DNA from: Pseudodesulfovibrio indicus
GTDB taxonomy: Bacteria > Desulfobacterota > Desulfovibrionia > Desulfovibrionales > Desulfovibrionaceae
Direction: 5' to 3'
Length of the DNA: 64,000 nt
Assembly (NCBI RefSeq): GCF_001563225.1
Contig: NZ_CP014206.1
Coordinates: forward strand, 2,294,001-2,358,000
Part shown: piece by piece, positions 51,935 through 60,246 of the stretch
How positions within the stretch are numbered: position 1 is the stretch's first letter
How the letters are laid out: each line of letters opens with the position of its first letter
Position numbers and translations under genes: made by a program
The notes under the pieces: generated by a model
Seen by the model: the letters and a program-made list of their open reading frames with translations, nothing else
Databases searched by the model: none
Told to the model about the DNA's origin: nothing

Positions 51935-53461
51935 ATGCCTATCGATACCAAAATCAAATCCATAGATGAACTTGTCGAAATCGTCGCCGACCTGAAGAAG
52001 GCGGGGAAGAAGGTCGTGCACTGCCACGGCGTCTTCGACCTGCTGCACATCGGCCATATACGCTATTTCCGCCAGGCTTCCGAATGGGGCGACGTGCTCG
52101 TCGTGACCGTGTCCCCGGACCGCTTCGTGGACAAGGGTCCGAACCGGCCGGCCTTCGGAGAGCAGCTCCGCGCCGAGGGCGTGGCTTCGCAGGACGCGGT
52201 CGACCTGGTGGCCATCAACGAGTGGCCCACGGCCGAGGAGCTGCTGCGCAGGCTCAGGCCCGACATCTACGTCAAGGGCTCGGACTTCAAGTCCATCGAC
52301 GCCGATCCCACGGGCAAGCTGCGCCTGGAGGCGGACGTCTGCGAGGAGATCGGGGCAGAGCTTCGGCTGACCCAGGAAATCGTCTTCAGCTCCACCAATC
52401 TGATCAACCGGTTCATGTCCTCGTTTTCGGACGACGTGCAGGAGTACCTGGACATGTTCCGCTCCCGGTACTCCATCGCCGACGTGGAGAAGGTCGTGGA
52501 CCGGCTGGCCTCGCTCAAGGTCGCGGTCATCGGCGACACCATCCTGGACGACTACCAGTACTGCTCGCCCCTAGGGGCCTCCTCCAAGGAACCGGTCATG
52601 GCCTTCAGCCACACCGGCGGCGACCTGTTCGCGGGCGGCGTGCTGGCCATCGCCAACCATCTTTCCAACCTGGTGGAGCGGGTGGACATGTTCACCGTGC
52701 TCGGCGAGGCGGACACCCAGGAGGAGTTCGTCCGCGAGCGGTTGAACCCCAACGTGGTCCCGCACTTCGCCTACCAGAAGAATGCGCCCACCCTGCGCAA
52801 GCGGCGTTACATCGAAGGCTACACCATGGTGAAGCTTTTCGAGATCTACCACATGGACGATACCGGCCTGGATCCGGAGCGGGATGCGGAGCTGCGCGAC
52901 CGGTTCCGCGGGACGGCCGGAGGGGCCGACGTGGTGGTGGCCGCCGACTTCGGCCACGGGGCCATCAGCCCGGAGACGCGCGAGACCCTGTCCCAGTCCC
53001 GGTTCCTGGCCGTGAACACCCAGGCCAACGCGGGCAACCGAGGGTTCCACACCATCTCCGCCTACGGGCGCTGCGACTTCATCAGCCTGGCCGAGCCTGA
53101 GCTCCGCCTGGACGCCCGCGACAAGGTCACCGGCGTCATCCCGCTGACCGACGACGTGCGGCAGCGGCTGGGGGCGTCCATGGTTGCGGTCACGCGCGGC
53201 AAGAAGGGGTCCTACGTCCTGGCCGATAACGGCGTGGGCGTGCTGGTACCCGCCTTCGCCAGCAAGGTGGTGGACAAGATCGGCTCGGGCGACGCCTTTT
53301 TCTCGGTGGCCTCCCTGGTCGCCAGCCTCAAGGACGTCTCCCCGGAGATCGTGGCCTTCCTGGGCAACGTGGCCGGGGCCATCGCCGTGGGCATCGTGGG
53401 CAACCAGAAGTCCGTGACCCGGCAGGCGATCATGAAATACGTAACCTCCCTCCTCAAGTAA
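51935..53461 (+). CDS. Bifunctional cytidylyltransferase-PfkB sugar kinase (HldE-like, reversed domain order)
   Basis: A 508-residue fusion. Residues about 25-150 form a cytidylyltransferase of the glycerol-3-P/heptose-1-P family, with HCHGVFDLLHIGHIRYF carrying the HIGH motif. Residues about 195-505 form a PfkB kinase (AVIGDTILDDYQYCSPLGAS near its start, and DKIGSGDAFFSVASLVAS at its active site). The domains are in the opposite order to E. coli HldE (kinase first). ATG 51935 is used; a TTG at 51926 has AGGA at a better distance. It should phosphorylate and nucleotidylate a heptose-like sugar made by the GmhA-like isomerase at 54428. Confidence 0.85.
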   Translation: MPIDTKIKSIDELVEIVADLKKAGKKVVHCHGVFDLLHIGHIRYFRQASEWGDVLVVTVSPDRFVDKGPNRPAFGEQLRAEGVASQDAVDLVAINEWPTAEELLRRLRPDIYVKGSDFKSIDADPTGKLRLEADVCEEIGAELRLTQEIVFSSTNLINRFMSSFSDDVQEYLDMFRSRYSIADVEKVVDRLASLKVAVIGDTILDDYQYCSPLGASSKEPVMAFSHTGGDLFAGGVLAIANHLSNLVERVDMFTVLGEADTQEEFVRERLNPNVVPHFAYQKNAPTLRKRRYIEGYTMVKLFEIYHMDDTGLDPERDAELRDRFRGTAGGADVVVAADFGHGAISPETRETLSQSRFLAVNTQANAGNRGFHTISAYGRCDFISLAEPELRLDARDKVTGVIPLTDDVRQRLGASMVAVTRGKKGSYVLADNGVGVLVPAFASKVVDKIGSGDAFFSVASLVASLKDVSPEIVAFLGNVAGAIAVGIVGNQKSVTRQAIMKYVTSLLK

Positions 53462-53462
53462 T

Positions 53463-54425
53463 ATGGCGATACGCAAATTCGACAGATCCCGTCTCAAGGT
53501 CCTGCCGCTTGCCGGGCGGCAGCACGATCTGAACCTCGGCGTCATGCGGGAACTGGCCCCGGTGGCGGTGGACCAGCCCAGGCTCGAGGCGGTGGCGGAG
53601 CGCATCCGCGCGGCCAGGGAGCGAGGGGCCTCGGTCATCCTGATGATGGGCGCACACGTCGTCCGGTCCGGGGTGCAGCGGTTCATCATCGACCTCATGG
53701 AGCGCGGCTACATCTCCTGCCTGGCGGGCAACGGGGCCTGCGCCATCCACGACTTCGAGTTCGCCCTCATCGGCCAGACCACGGAGTCCGTGGCCCGCTA
53801 CATCCGCGACGGACAGTTCGGCCTGTGGCAGGAGACCGGGCGGCTCAACGATATCGTCAACCACGCGGCCAGGGAGGGCCTGGGCGCGGGCGAGGCCATA
53901 GGCAAGGCCATCCACGAGGGCTATTTCCCGCACAAGGAGACGAGCCTGTTCGCCGCGGCCCACCGGCTGGGAATTCCGTTCACGGTTCACGTGGGCATCG
54001 GCTCGGACATCGTGCACGAGCACCCCAATTGCGACGGCGGGGCCTGGGGCCAGGCGTCCTACACCGATTTCCTCTACTACACCTCGGTGCTGGAGAACAT
54101 CGAAGGCGGGGTGGTCATGAATTTCGGCTCCGCCATCATGGCCCCGGAGGTCTATCTCAAGGCCCTGGCCATGGTCCGCAACGTGGCCGCCCAGGAGGGG
54201 AGGGAGATAAAGCGCTTCACCTCCCTGGTCTGCGACCTGCGCGAACTGCCCGAGAACGTCTCCGAAGAGGCCCCCAAGGGCAGCCCGGACTACTACTTCC
54301 GTCCCTGGAAAACCATGCTGGTGCGCACGGTTGACGATGGTGGTGAAAGCTTCTATGTACGGGCATCCCACGCTGAGACCGTCCCTCAGCTCTGGACCTC
54401 CGTAACCGAAACCCAGCCGAGTTGA
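53463..54425 (+). CDS. Conserved protein of unknown function in the polysaccharide locus
   Basis: This 320-residue cytoplasmic protein begins MAIRKFDRSRLKVLPLAGRQ and starts 1 base after the kinase stop. It contains VILMMGAHVVRSGVQRFIID, ISCLAGNGACAIHDFE and VHVGIGSDIVHEHPNCDGGAW, which look like a nucleotide-binding fold with conserved Gly/Asp/His. A distant likeness to deoxyhypusine-synthase-type proteins is possible but unproven. Related proteins next to HldE-like kinases are known to me from Geobacter surface-sugar loci by memory only. No reaction is assigned. Confidence 0.75.
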   Translation: MAIRKFDRSRLKVLPLAGRQHDLNLGVMRELAPVAVDQPRLEAVAERIRAARERGASVILMMGAHVVRSGVQRFIIDLMERGYISCLAGNGACAIHDFEFALIGQTTESVARYIRDGQFGLWQETGRLNDIVNHAAREGLGAGEAIGKAIHEGYFPHKETSLFAAAHRLGIPFTVHVGIGSDIVHEHPNCDGGAWGQASYTDFLYYTSVLENIEGGVVMNFGSAIMAPEVYLKALAMVRNVAAQEGREIKRFTSLVCDLRELPENVSEEAPKGSPDYYFRPWKTMLVRTVDDGGESFYVRASHAETVPQLWTSVTETQPS

Positions 54426-54427
54426 CC

Positions 54428-54997
54428 ATGAACTGGTATTCTTCCGTGCAGGTGCTGTCCAAGGTGCTTGAGCAGCTTGCCGTTACCGACGGCGCCGGGA
54501 CGCTCCTCGATGCGGACGCGGGGTTCGCCCTCTTCCGGGAGTGGATCGAGGAATGCCGAGGCGAGCGGCGGCGCGTCTATTTCGTGGGCAACGGGGCCAG
54601 CGCATCCATGGCCAGCCATTTCTCCACTGACCTGGCCAAAAACGCCGACGTCCCCACCGAGGTATTCACCGACTGCTCGCTGATCACCGCGACGGGTAAC
54701 GACTTCGGCTACGAGCAGACCTTCGCCTACCCCCTGGGCCAGCGCATGGTCCCGGGCGAGGTGCTCATCGCCATCAGCAGCTCAGGCAACTCGCCCAACG
54801 TGGTGGCCGCCGTGGCCCGGGCCCGTGAACTCGGCGGGCGATCCGTGACCATCACGGCCATGTCCCAGGACAACCGGATGCGCGCCCTGGGCGACCTGAA
54901 TTTCTACTTGCCTGCCGACAGTTACGGCATGGCCGAAAGCGGCCATGGGGCCGTGCTGCACCATCTCATCGATCTGTTCACCCAAAGGGGCGCCTAG
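54428..54997 (+). CDS. SIS-domain sugar-phosphate isomerase (GmhA-like)
   Basis: A 189-residue phosphosugar isomerase of the SIS fold. The GmhA-type loop is VYFVGNGASASMASHFSTDLAKN (its core GNGASASMASHFSTDLAK replaces the usual GNGGSAADAQHF), and ISSSGNSPNVVAAV and ESGHGAVLHHLID are conserved. In LPS synthesis GmhA turns sedoheptulose 7-phosphate into a heptose 7-phosphate. The changed loop means the substrate may differ. It lies 2 bases after the previous stop. Confidence 0.87.
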   Translation: MNWYSSVQVLSKVLEQLAVTDGAGTLLDADAGFALFREWIEECRGERRRVYFVGNGASASMASHFSTDLAKNADVPTEVFTDCSLITATGNDFGYEQTFAYPLGQRMVPGEVLIAISSSGNSPNVVAAVARARELGGRSVTITAMSQDNRMRALGDLNFYLPADSYGMAESGHGAVLHHLIDLFTQRGA

Positions 54998-56068
54998 ATG
55001 TCCGACAAATATGCCATCGACAGCCACAAGCTGCACTACCATCCCGACCGGGTGGCTGACTGGAAGAAGGGGGAGAACATCTACCCCGTCTACATGGAGA
55101 TCAGTCCGTCCGGCTCCTGCAACCACCGCTGCACCTTCTGCGCCCTGGACTTCATGGAGTATCAGAAGCGGTTCCTGGACACCGCCGTGCTCAAGGAACG
55201 CATGACCGAGATGGCCGGGTTGGGCCTCAAGAGCGTCATGTACGCGGGAGAGGGCGAGCCGTTTCTGCATAAGGATATGGTCGAGATCACCCGGCACGGC
55301 AAGCGCGTCGGCATCGACCAGGCCTTCACCACCAACGCCACCTTGATGAAGCCGGAGATCAGCGAGCGCATCCTGGACGTGACCTCCTGGATCAAGGTCA
55401 GCTGCAACGCGGGCACCCCGGAGAGCTATTCCCGCATCCACCGCACCAAGGCGGCCCACTTCGGGCAGGTCCTGAAGAACCTGGAGGCCGCTGTGGACAT
55501 CCGGTCCCGGCACGGCTACGACTGCGCCCTGGGCATGCAGATTCTGCTTCTGCCGGAGACGCGCGTCGAGGTCGTGCATCTGGCCGAAACCGCCCGCGAT
55601 ATCGGCCTGGACTACCTGGTGGTCAAGCCGTACTCCCAGCATCCGAAGTCCAACACCGACGAGTACAAGGACGTGGAGTACACCAACGTGGACGGACTGG
55701 CCGAGGAACTCGACGCCGTACGCACCGAGACCTTCCAGCCCATTCTGCGGCTCAACACCATCAAGAAATGGCAGGAAAAGGACCGCCCCTACGAGCGGTG
55801 CCTCGGGCTGCCCTTCTGGTCCTACATGGACGCGGGCGGCAACATCTGGGGCTGCTCCATGTTCCTGGGCGACGACCGGTTCAACTACGGCAACATCCAC
55901 GAGCAGACCTTCAAGGAGATCTGGGAAGGGGAAAAGCGGGCAGAGGCCATGGCCTGGTTCAACGAGTCCTTCGATCCTTCGAGCTGCCGCATCAACTGCC
56001 GGATGGACGAGATCAACAGGTACCTGTGGAATCTCGCCAACCCTCCGGCGCACGTGAATTTCATATGA
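54998..56068 (+). CDS. Radical SAM protein with SPASM-like C-terminus (copy A)
   Basis: This 356-residue enzyme has the radical SAM [4Fe-4S] cysteines Cys41, Cys45 and Cys48 in SGSCNHRCTFCALDF. C-terminal cysteines (YERCLGL, NIWGCSMF, SSCRINCRMD) suggest a SPASM/twitch auxiliary cluster. The N-terminus DSHKLHYHPDRVADWKKGE and the C-terminus NPPAHVNFI are shared with the radical SAM protein at 58146, so the two are paralogues flanking the E1 pair. It starts directly after the isomerase stop and overlaps the E1 alpha gene by 4 bases. Substrate unknown. Confidence 0.85.
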   Translation: MSDKYAIDSHKLHYHPDRVADWKKGENIYPVYMEISPSGSCNHRCTFCALDFMEYQKRFLDTAVLKERMTEMAGLGLKSVMYAGEGEPFLHKDMVEITRHGKRVGIDQAFTTNATLMKPEISERILDVTSWIKVSCNAGTPESYSRIHRTKAAHFGQVLKNLEAAVDIRSRHGYDCALGMQILLLPETRVEVVHLAETARDIGLDYLVVKPYSQHPKSNTDEYKDVEYTNVDGLAEELDAVRTETFQPILRLNTIKKWQEKDRPYERCLGLPFWSYMDAGGNIWGCSMFLGDDRFNYGNIHEQTFKEIWEGEKRAEAMAWFNESFDPSSCRINCRMDEINRYLWNLANPPAHVNFI

Positions 56069-57051
56069 GCAAGACCAACGAGAACGCGCCCGTCCCCGGC
56101 CGATCCCTGCTGGAGTCCATGGTCCTGTTGCGCCGTTTCGAGGAAAAGATCATCGAGGTCTACGGCCGACAGGACATGAAGACCCCGGTCCATCTCTACA
56201 TCGGCCAGGAGGCCATCGCCGCGGGCGTCTGCATCCACCTCCGGCCCGAGGACTACCTGTTCACCACCCACCGCAGCCACGCGCACTGCCTGGCCAAGGG
56301 CGCCGACCCCACGACCCTGCTGGCCGAGTTCTACGGCCGGGAGACGGGTTGCTGCAAGGGGATGGGCGGCTCCATGCACCCGGCCTTCCCCGAGCTCGGC
56401 ATCCTCGGCACCTCGGCCATCGTGGGCGGGGGCATCCCCCACGGCGTGGGTACGGCCCTGGCCTCCAGGCTGCGCCGCGACGGCCGCATCTCCGCCGTGT
56501 TCTTCGGTGACGGCGCGAGTGAGGAGGGAACCTTCCACGAGAGCCTGAATTTCGCCGCCCTGCGGCAGCTCCCCGTGCTCTTCGTCTGCGAGAACAACGG
56601 CTACGCCACCGTCTCCCCGCTGGCCGCGCGCCAGCCGAATCCGGACGTGGCCGACCGAGCCGAAGGGTACGGCATACGGACCTTCCGGGTGGACGGCAAC
56701 GACGTGGAAGCGGTCTACCGGGCCGCGGCCGAAGCCGTGGAACACGTGCGCTCCGGGGGTGGCCCGGCCTTCATCGAGGCCAAGACCTACCGCTGGAAGG
56801 GCCACGTCGGTCCTGGCGAAGACTGGGAGACCGGCGCCCGCGACCGCGAGGAGCTTGAGCGCTGGAAGCGGCGCTGCCCGGTCGAGTCGTACCGCCGCCT
56901 GCTCGAAGAGCGCGGCGAGAACGTGGGATACGAGAAACTGGTCGCCGACACGGACGCCATGCTGGACGCGGCCATGGAAGCGGCCCGGAACGCCCCGTTC
57001 CCGTCCGTGGAGCAGATGCGCGGCCTGTTGTTCGCAAAGGGGGGGTGCTAG
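56065..57051 (+). CDS. Thiamine diphosphate-dependent dehydrogenase E1 alpha subunit
   Basis: A 328-residue protein like pyruvate/acetoin/branched-chain 2-oxoacid dehydrogenase E1 alpha. The ThDP-binding motif GDG...N is in VFFGDGASEEGTFHESLN through ENNGY. Other E1 alpha features are YIGQEAIAAGVCIHL, FTTHRSHAHCLAKG and GMGGSMH. ATG 56065 overlaps the radical SAM stop (ATGA). There is no E2 or E3 gene nearby, so a full oxidative complex is unlikely from this locus. Confidence 0.9.
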   Translation: MSKTNENAPVPGRSLLESMVLLRRFEEKIIEVYGRQDMKTPVHLYIGQEAIAAGVCIHLRPEDYLFTTHRSHAHCLAKGADPTTLLAEFYGRETGCCKGMGGSMHPAFPELGILGTSAIVGGGIPHGVGTALASRLRRDGRISAVFFGDGASEEGTFHESLNFAALRQLPVLFVCENNGYATVSPLAARQPNPDVADRAEGYGIRTFRVDGNDVEAVYRAAAEAVEHVRSGGGPAFIEAKTYRWKGHVGPGEDWETGARDREELERWKRRCPVESYRRLLEERGENVGYEKLVADTDAMLDAAMEAARNAPFPSVEQMRGLLFAKGGC

Positions 57052-58128
57052 ATGCCCTGGACAGCCGTATGCATCAGCAAGGATGATTCCCTGCGTTTCG
57101 AAAAGGACGGGCTCCGCTGCATCTCCTATGTGGAGGCCCTGAACGAAGCCCAGCGGCAGGCCATGGAGGGCGACCCCGAGGTCTTCCTCATCGGCGAGGG
57201 CATCGACGACGTGGGCGGGGTCTTCGGGTCCACCAAGGGGTTGAAGGACCGTTTCGGCGAGCGGGTCATGGACATGCCCATCGCGGAGAACGGCCTGACC
57301 GGCGTGGTCACGGCTGCCGCCGCCGCGGGCATGAAGCCGGTGCTCGTGCACATGCGGGCGGACTTTCTGCCCATGAGCATGGATCAGCTCACCAACCACG
57401 CGGCCAAGTGGCACTATATGTCCGGCGGGCGCGTCTCCATTCCCCTGGTGGTCCGGTCCATCATAGGCCGGGGATGGGGGTCGGCGGCCCAGCACTCCCA
57501 GGGCACTCACAACATGTTTCTGTCCACGCCGGGGCTCAAGATCGCGCTCCCGGCCACTCCATACGACGCCAAGGGACTGTTCCTGTCCGCCATGCAGGAC
57601 CCCAATCCGGTGCTCATCTTCGAGCATCGCTGGCTCTATGGCTCAATCGGCCCGGTGCCGGAGGAGCCCTACGCCGTGCCGCTGGGGCAGGCGGTGGTCC
57701 GCCGCCCCGGTTCGGACGTGACCATCGTTGCGGTTTCGCATATGCTGCCCTTTGCCATGCAGGCCGCCGACACCCTGGCGGCCGAGGGCGTCGAGGCCGA
57801 GGTCGTGGACCCCAGGACCATCGCGCCCCTGGACATGGAGACCATCTCCGCGTCGGTGGGCAAGACCGGCCGGTTGGTGTTGTGCGACGTTTCCTGCCGC
57901 ACCGGCGGGTTCGCGGGCGAGGTCGTCTGCCGTTTGGCCGAGGAGAACCCGGCCATGCTCAAGGCGCCGGTCCGGCGGGTCTCCTTCCCGGACCTGCCCA
58001 CCCGACCCCGCCCCCTCACTCCCGGTCGCGCCCCGGACCTGCCCACCCCGTGCAGCCCGGTGCTGGAGGAGGCGTACTACCCCGGCGCAGAAGACATTGC
58101 AGCGGCCGTCAGGGCCGTGATTTCATAG
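57052..58128 (+). CDS. Thiamine diphosphate-dependent dehydrogenase E1 beta subunit
   Basis: This 358-residue partner of the preceding gene has the transketolase-type pyrimidine-binding domain (ISYVEALNEAQRQAMEGD, FGERVMDMPIAENGLTGV) and the C-terminal domain (DVTIVAVSHMLPFAMQAAD, VVDPRTIAPLDMETI). The start follows the E1 alpha stop without a gap. A Pro/Arg-rich segment (LPTRPRPLTPGRAPDLPTP) near the C-terminus is unusual. With E1 alpha it makes the usual heterotetramer; substrate is not known. Confidence 0.9.
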   Translation: MPWTAVCISKDDSLRFEKDGLRCISYVEALNEAQRQAMEGDPEVFLIGEGIDDVGGVFGSTKGLKDRFGERVMDMPIAENGLTGVVTAAAAAGMKPVLVHMRADFLPMSMDQLTNHAAKWHYMSGGRVSIPLVVRSIIGRGWGSAAQHSQGTHNMFLSTPGLKIALPATPYDAKGLFLSAMQDPNPVLIFEHRWLYGSIGPVPEEPYAVPLGQAVVRRPGSDVTIVAVSHMLPFAMQAADTLAAEGVEAEVVDPRTIAPLDMETISASVGKTGRLVLCDVSCRTGGFAGEVVCRLAEENPAMLKAPVRRVSFPDLPTRPRPLTPGRAPDLPTPCSPVLEEAYYPGAEDIAAAVRAVIS

Positions 58129-58145
58129 CATCCCAGGAAGGAACA

Positions 58146-59257
58146 ATGAGCGAAAACGATCGAATCGTCCTGGATGGCCACAAGCTGGCCTGGTACAAAG
58201 AGCGCGTGGAAGCGTGGCAGCGCGGCGAGCGCATCGCCCCCATTACCATCGACTGCGCCCTGACCCGGAAGTGCGGCTACCGTTGCGTCTACTGCTACGG
58301 CCAGTTGCAGGCCAATGACGAGCAGCACATGACACGCGACGTCATCTTCCGCTTCCTCGACGATTGCGCCGAGATCGGCGTCAAGGGCGTGAGCTTCGTC
58401 AGCGACGGCGAGTCCACCTGCAGCCCGCACCTCTACGACGCCATCATCCACGGCCACGAGAACGGGTTGAGCATGGCCCTGGGCACCAACGGCTACCTGC
58501 TTCAGGACGAACGGCTCATCGACATCCTGCCCCGCCTGACCTACCTGCGCTTCAATATCTCCGCAGGGAGGCGAAGCGGTATGCCGAGATTCACGGCTGC
58601 GCCGAGAAGTGCTTCCACAAGGTCTGCGAGACCATGCGCAAGGCCGTTGCCCTGAAGAAGGAGCACGGCTTCGACGTGACCATCGGCACCCAGATGGTCC
58701 TCATGCCGGAGTTCAAGGACCAGATCATGCCCTTGAGCGAGCTGGGCCGCGAGCTGGGCGTGGATTACCTGGTCATCAAGCACTGCTCGGACGACGAGGA
58801 CCACTCTCTGGGCGTGCAGTACGACAAGTACGAGGAACTGACCGACCTGCTCAGGCAGGCCGAGGCCCTGAGCACGGACACTTACATGGTCCGCGCCAAG
58901 TGGTCCAAGATCCTGTCCGGCGGCACGCGCAACTACAGCCGCTGCTACGGCCCGCCGTTCATCATCCAGTTTTCGGGCTCCGGCCTGGTCGCGCCCTGCG
59001 GCATGCTCTTCAATTCCAAGTACAAGAAGTACCACATCGGGAACATCGCCGAGACTCCGTTCAAGGAGCTGTGGCAGTCCGACCGGTATTGGGAGGTCAT
59101 GGACCTCATCAGTTCGGAGAAGTTTGACGCCAAGACCATGTGCGGCTCGCTTTGCCTGCAGCACAAGGTCAACGAATACCTTTACGGCATCAAGGAGCTG
59201 GGCAACGAGCTGACGGACCCCGCCGGGGAACCGCCCATGCACCTCAGTTTCATCTAG
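58146..59257 (+). pseudogene. Radical SAM protein with SPASM-like C-terminus (copy B), frameshifted
   Basis: The intact reading would be about 370 residues. The radical SAM cysteines are Cys43, Cys47 and Cys50 in ALTRKCGYRCVYCYGQ, and the C-terminus has SPASM-like cysteines (SRCYGPPF, VAPCGMLF, KTMCGSLCLQ). One base is missing near 58566-58569 (a G in GGGGAG), so SAGEAKRYAEIHG is split between two frames. It shares HKLxxxxxxRVxxWxxGExIxP at the N-terminus and PPMHLSFI at the C-terminus with copy A. Good ribosome site AGGAAGGAAC. Most likely a sequencing or assembly error or a very recent lesion. Confidence 0.8.
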
Positions 59258-59468
59258 GCTTCCTTGGGCGCGGAGCCGGGGAAACGGGAAGGGGCGACCG
59301 CGTGAGCGCTGGGCGCAGGCTGCACGGCGGCCTGCCCCGGACGGGTGCGGCGCCGGTCCGGAACCTCCTGCGGCCGAGCGGCGGTGTCCCGTGGTCCATG
59401 GGCATGGACGTCCGCCGCGTAAGACTCGACCTGTCCAAGGCCGCCGGGCCGCAAACGGAGAACCGGTC

Positions 59469-60239
59469 ATGAACGAACGCCATTGCATCCTCTGCGGCCG
59501 TCAGGCCTTTTCCCTGAAGGTCGTCAATTCCTACAATATCTCGAAGTGCACGGGGTGTGGCCTGGAATACGCCGACCCTATGCCCACGCAGGCTCAGTTG
59601 GCCGCGTTTTACGGCGACTACGCCGATTTCCGGGCGCGAACCGAGGTCACGCGGCGCAATGCCGAACGCAATCTGGACGGTCTGCTGGACAAGGGATACG
59701 TCGGCCCGCAGAGCCGCATCCTGGATTTCGGCTGCGGCGGCAACCAGTTCGTCGCCGCCTGCCGGGAGCGGGGCCTGGGCCGGAGTTACGGGTTCGACCG
59801 GTACGTGTTCCCGGACGGGGACGATCTGCTGGTTTCGCTCGAGGACGCGGAGCGGGGGGGCTGGGATCTGATCTGCCTGTGGGGCGTGCTGGAGCATCTG
59901 GTGGACCCCGTAACCACCCTGCGGGAGTTGCGGGGAATGCTGGCCGAAAACGGACGCATCGTCTGCACGACCGTCTGCACCGAGATGCGGATTCCCTTTC
60001 AGTACAAGCCGCCGGAGCACACCCTCTATTTCAGCCGCGCTTCCTTCGGGGAGCTGGCCCGGGCTTCGGGCCTGGAGTTGGTCTGCGTGGAGGACTACTT
60101 CATGGAGCAGGACGCGGACGTGTATCTGTCCATCCTGCTGCGGACCATGCCGGACGCGTACAAGGCGCGGGTGAGCCATTCCCTGCCGAAGTTCGTGGAA
60201 GTGCCGACCAACGAGGTGGTCGCGGTCTTCGGTCGGTAG
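59469..60239 (+). CDS. Class I SAM methyltransferase with N-terminal zinc-type motif
   Basis: This 256-residue protein starts with a CxxC/CxxC pair (HCILCGRQAF and KCTGCGLEYADP) typical of nucleotide-sugar C-methyltransferases and relatives. The SAM motif is ILDFGCGGNQFVAAC, and GVLEHLVDPVTTLREL is the motif-III region. ATG 59469 is chosen; an in-frame ATG at 59391 adds Pro/Arg-rich residues. It is separated from the radical SAM gene by 210 bp in which I see no gene. It probably methylates a sugar of the same glycan. Confidence 0.83.
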   Translation: MNERHCILCGRQAFSLKVVNSYNISKCTGCGLEYADPMPTQAQLAAFYGDYADFRARTEVTRRNAERNLDGLLDKGYVGPQSRILDFGCGGNQFVAACRERGLGRSYGFDRYVFPDGDDLLVSLEDAERGGWDLICLWGVLEHLVDPVTTLRELRGMLAENGRIVCTTVCTEMRIPFQYKPPEHTLYFSRASFGELARASGLELVCVEDYFMEQDADVYLSILLRTMPDAYKARVSHSLPKFVEVPTNEVVAVFGR

Positions 60240-60246
60240 CCGGGGA

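Noticed and set aside
56065..58128. Complete pyruvate or branched-chain dehydrogenase complex
   Set aside because: Only the E1 subunits are present; no lipoyl-domain E2 or flavin E3 gene is in the locus.
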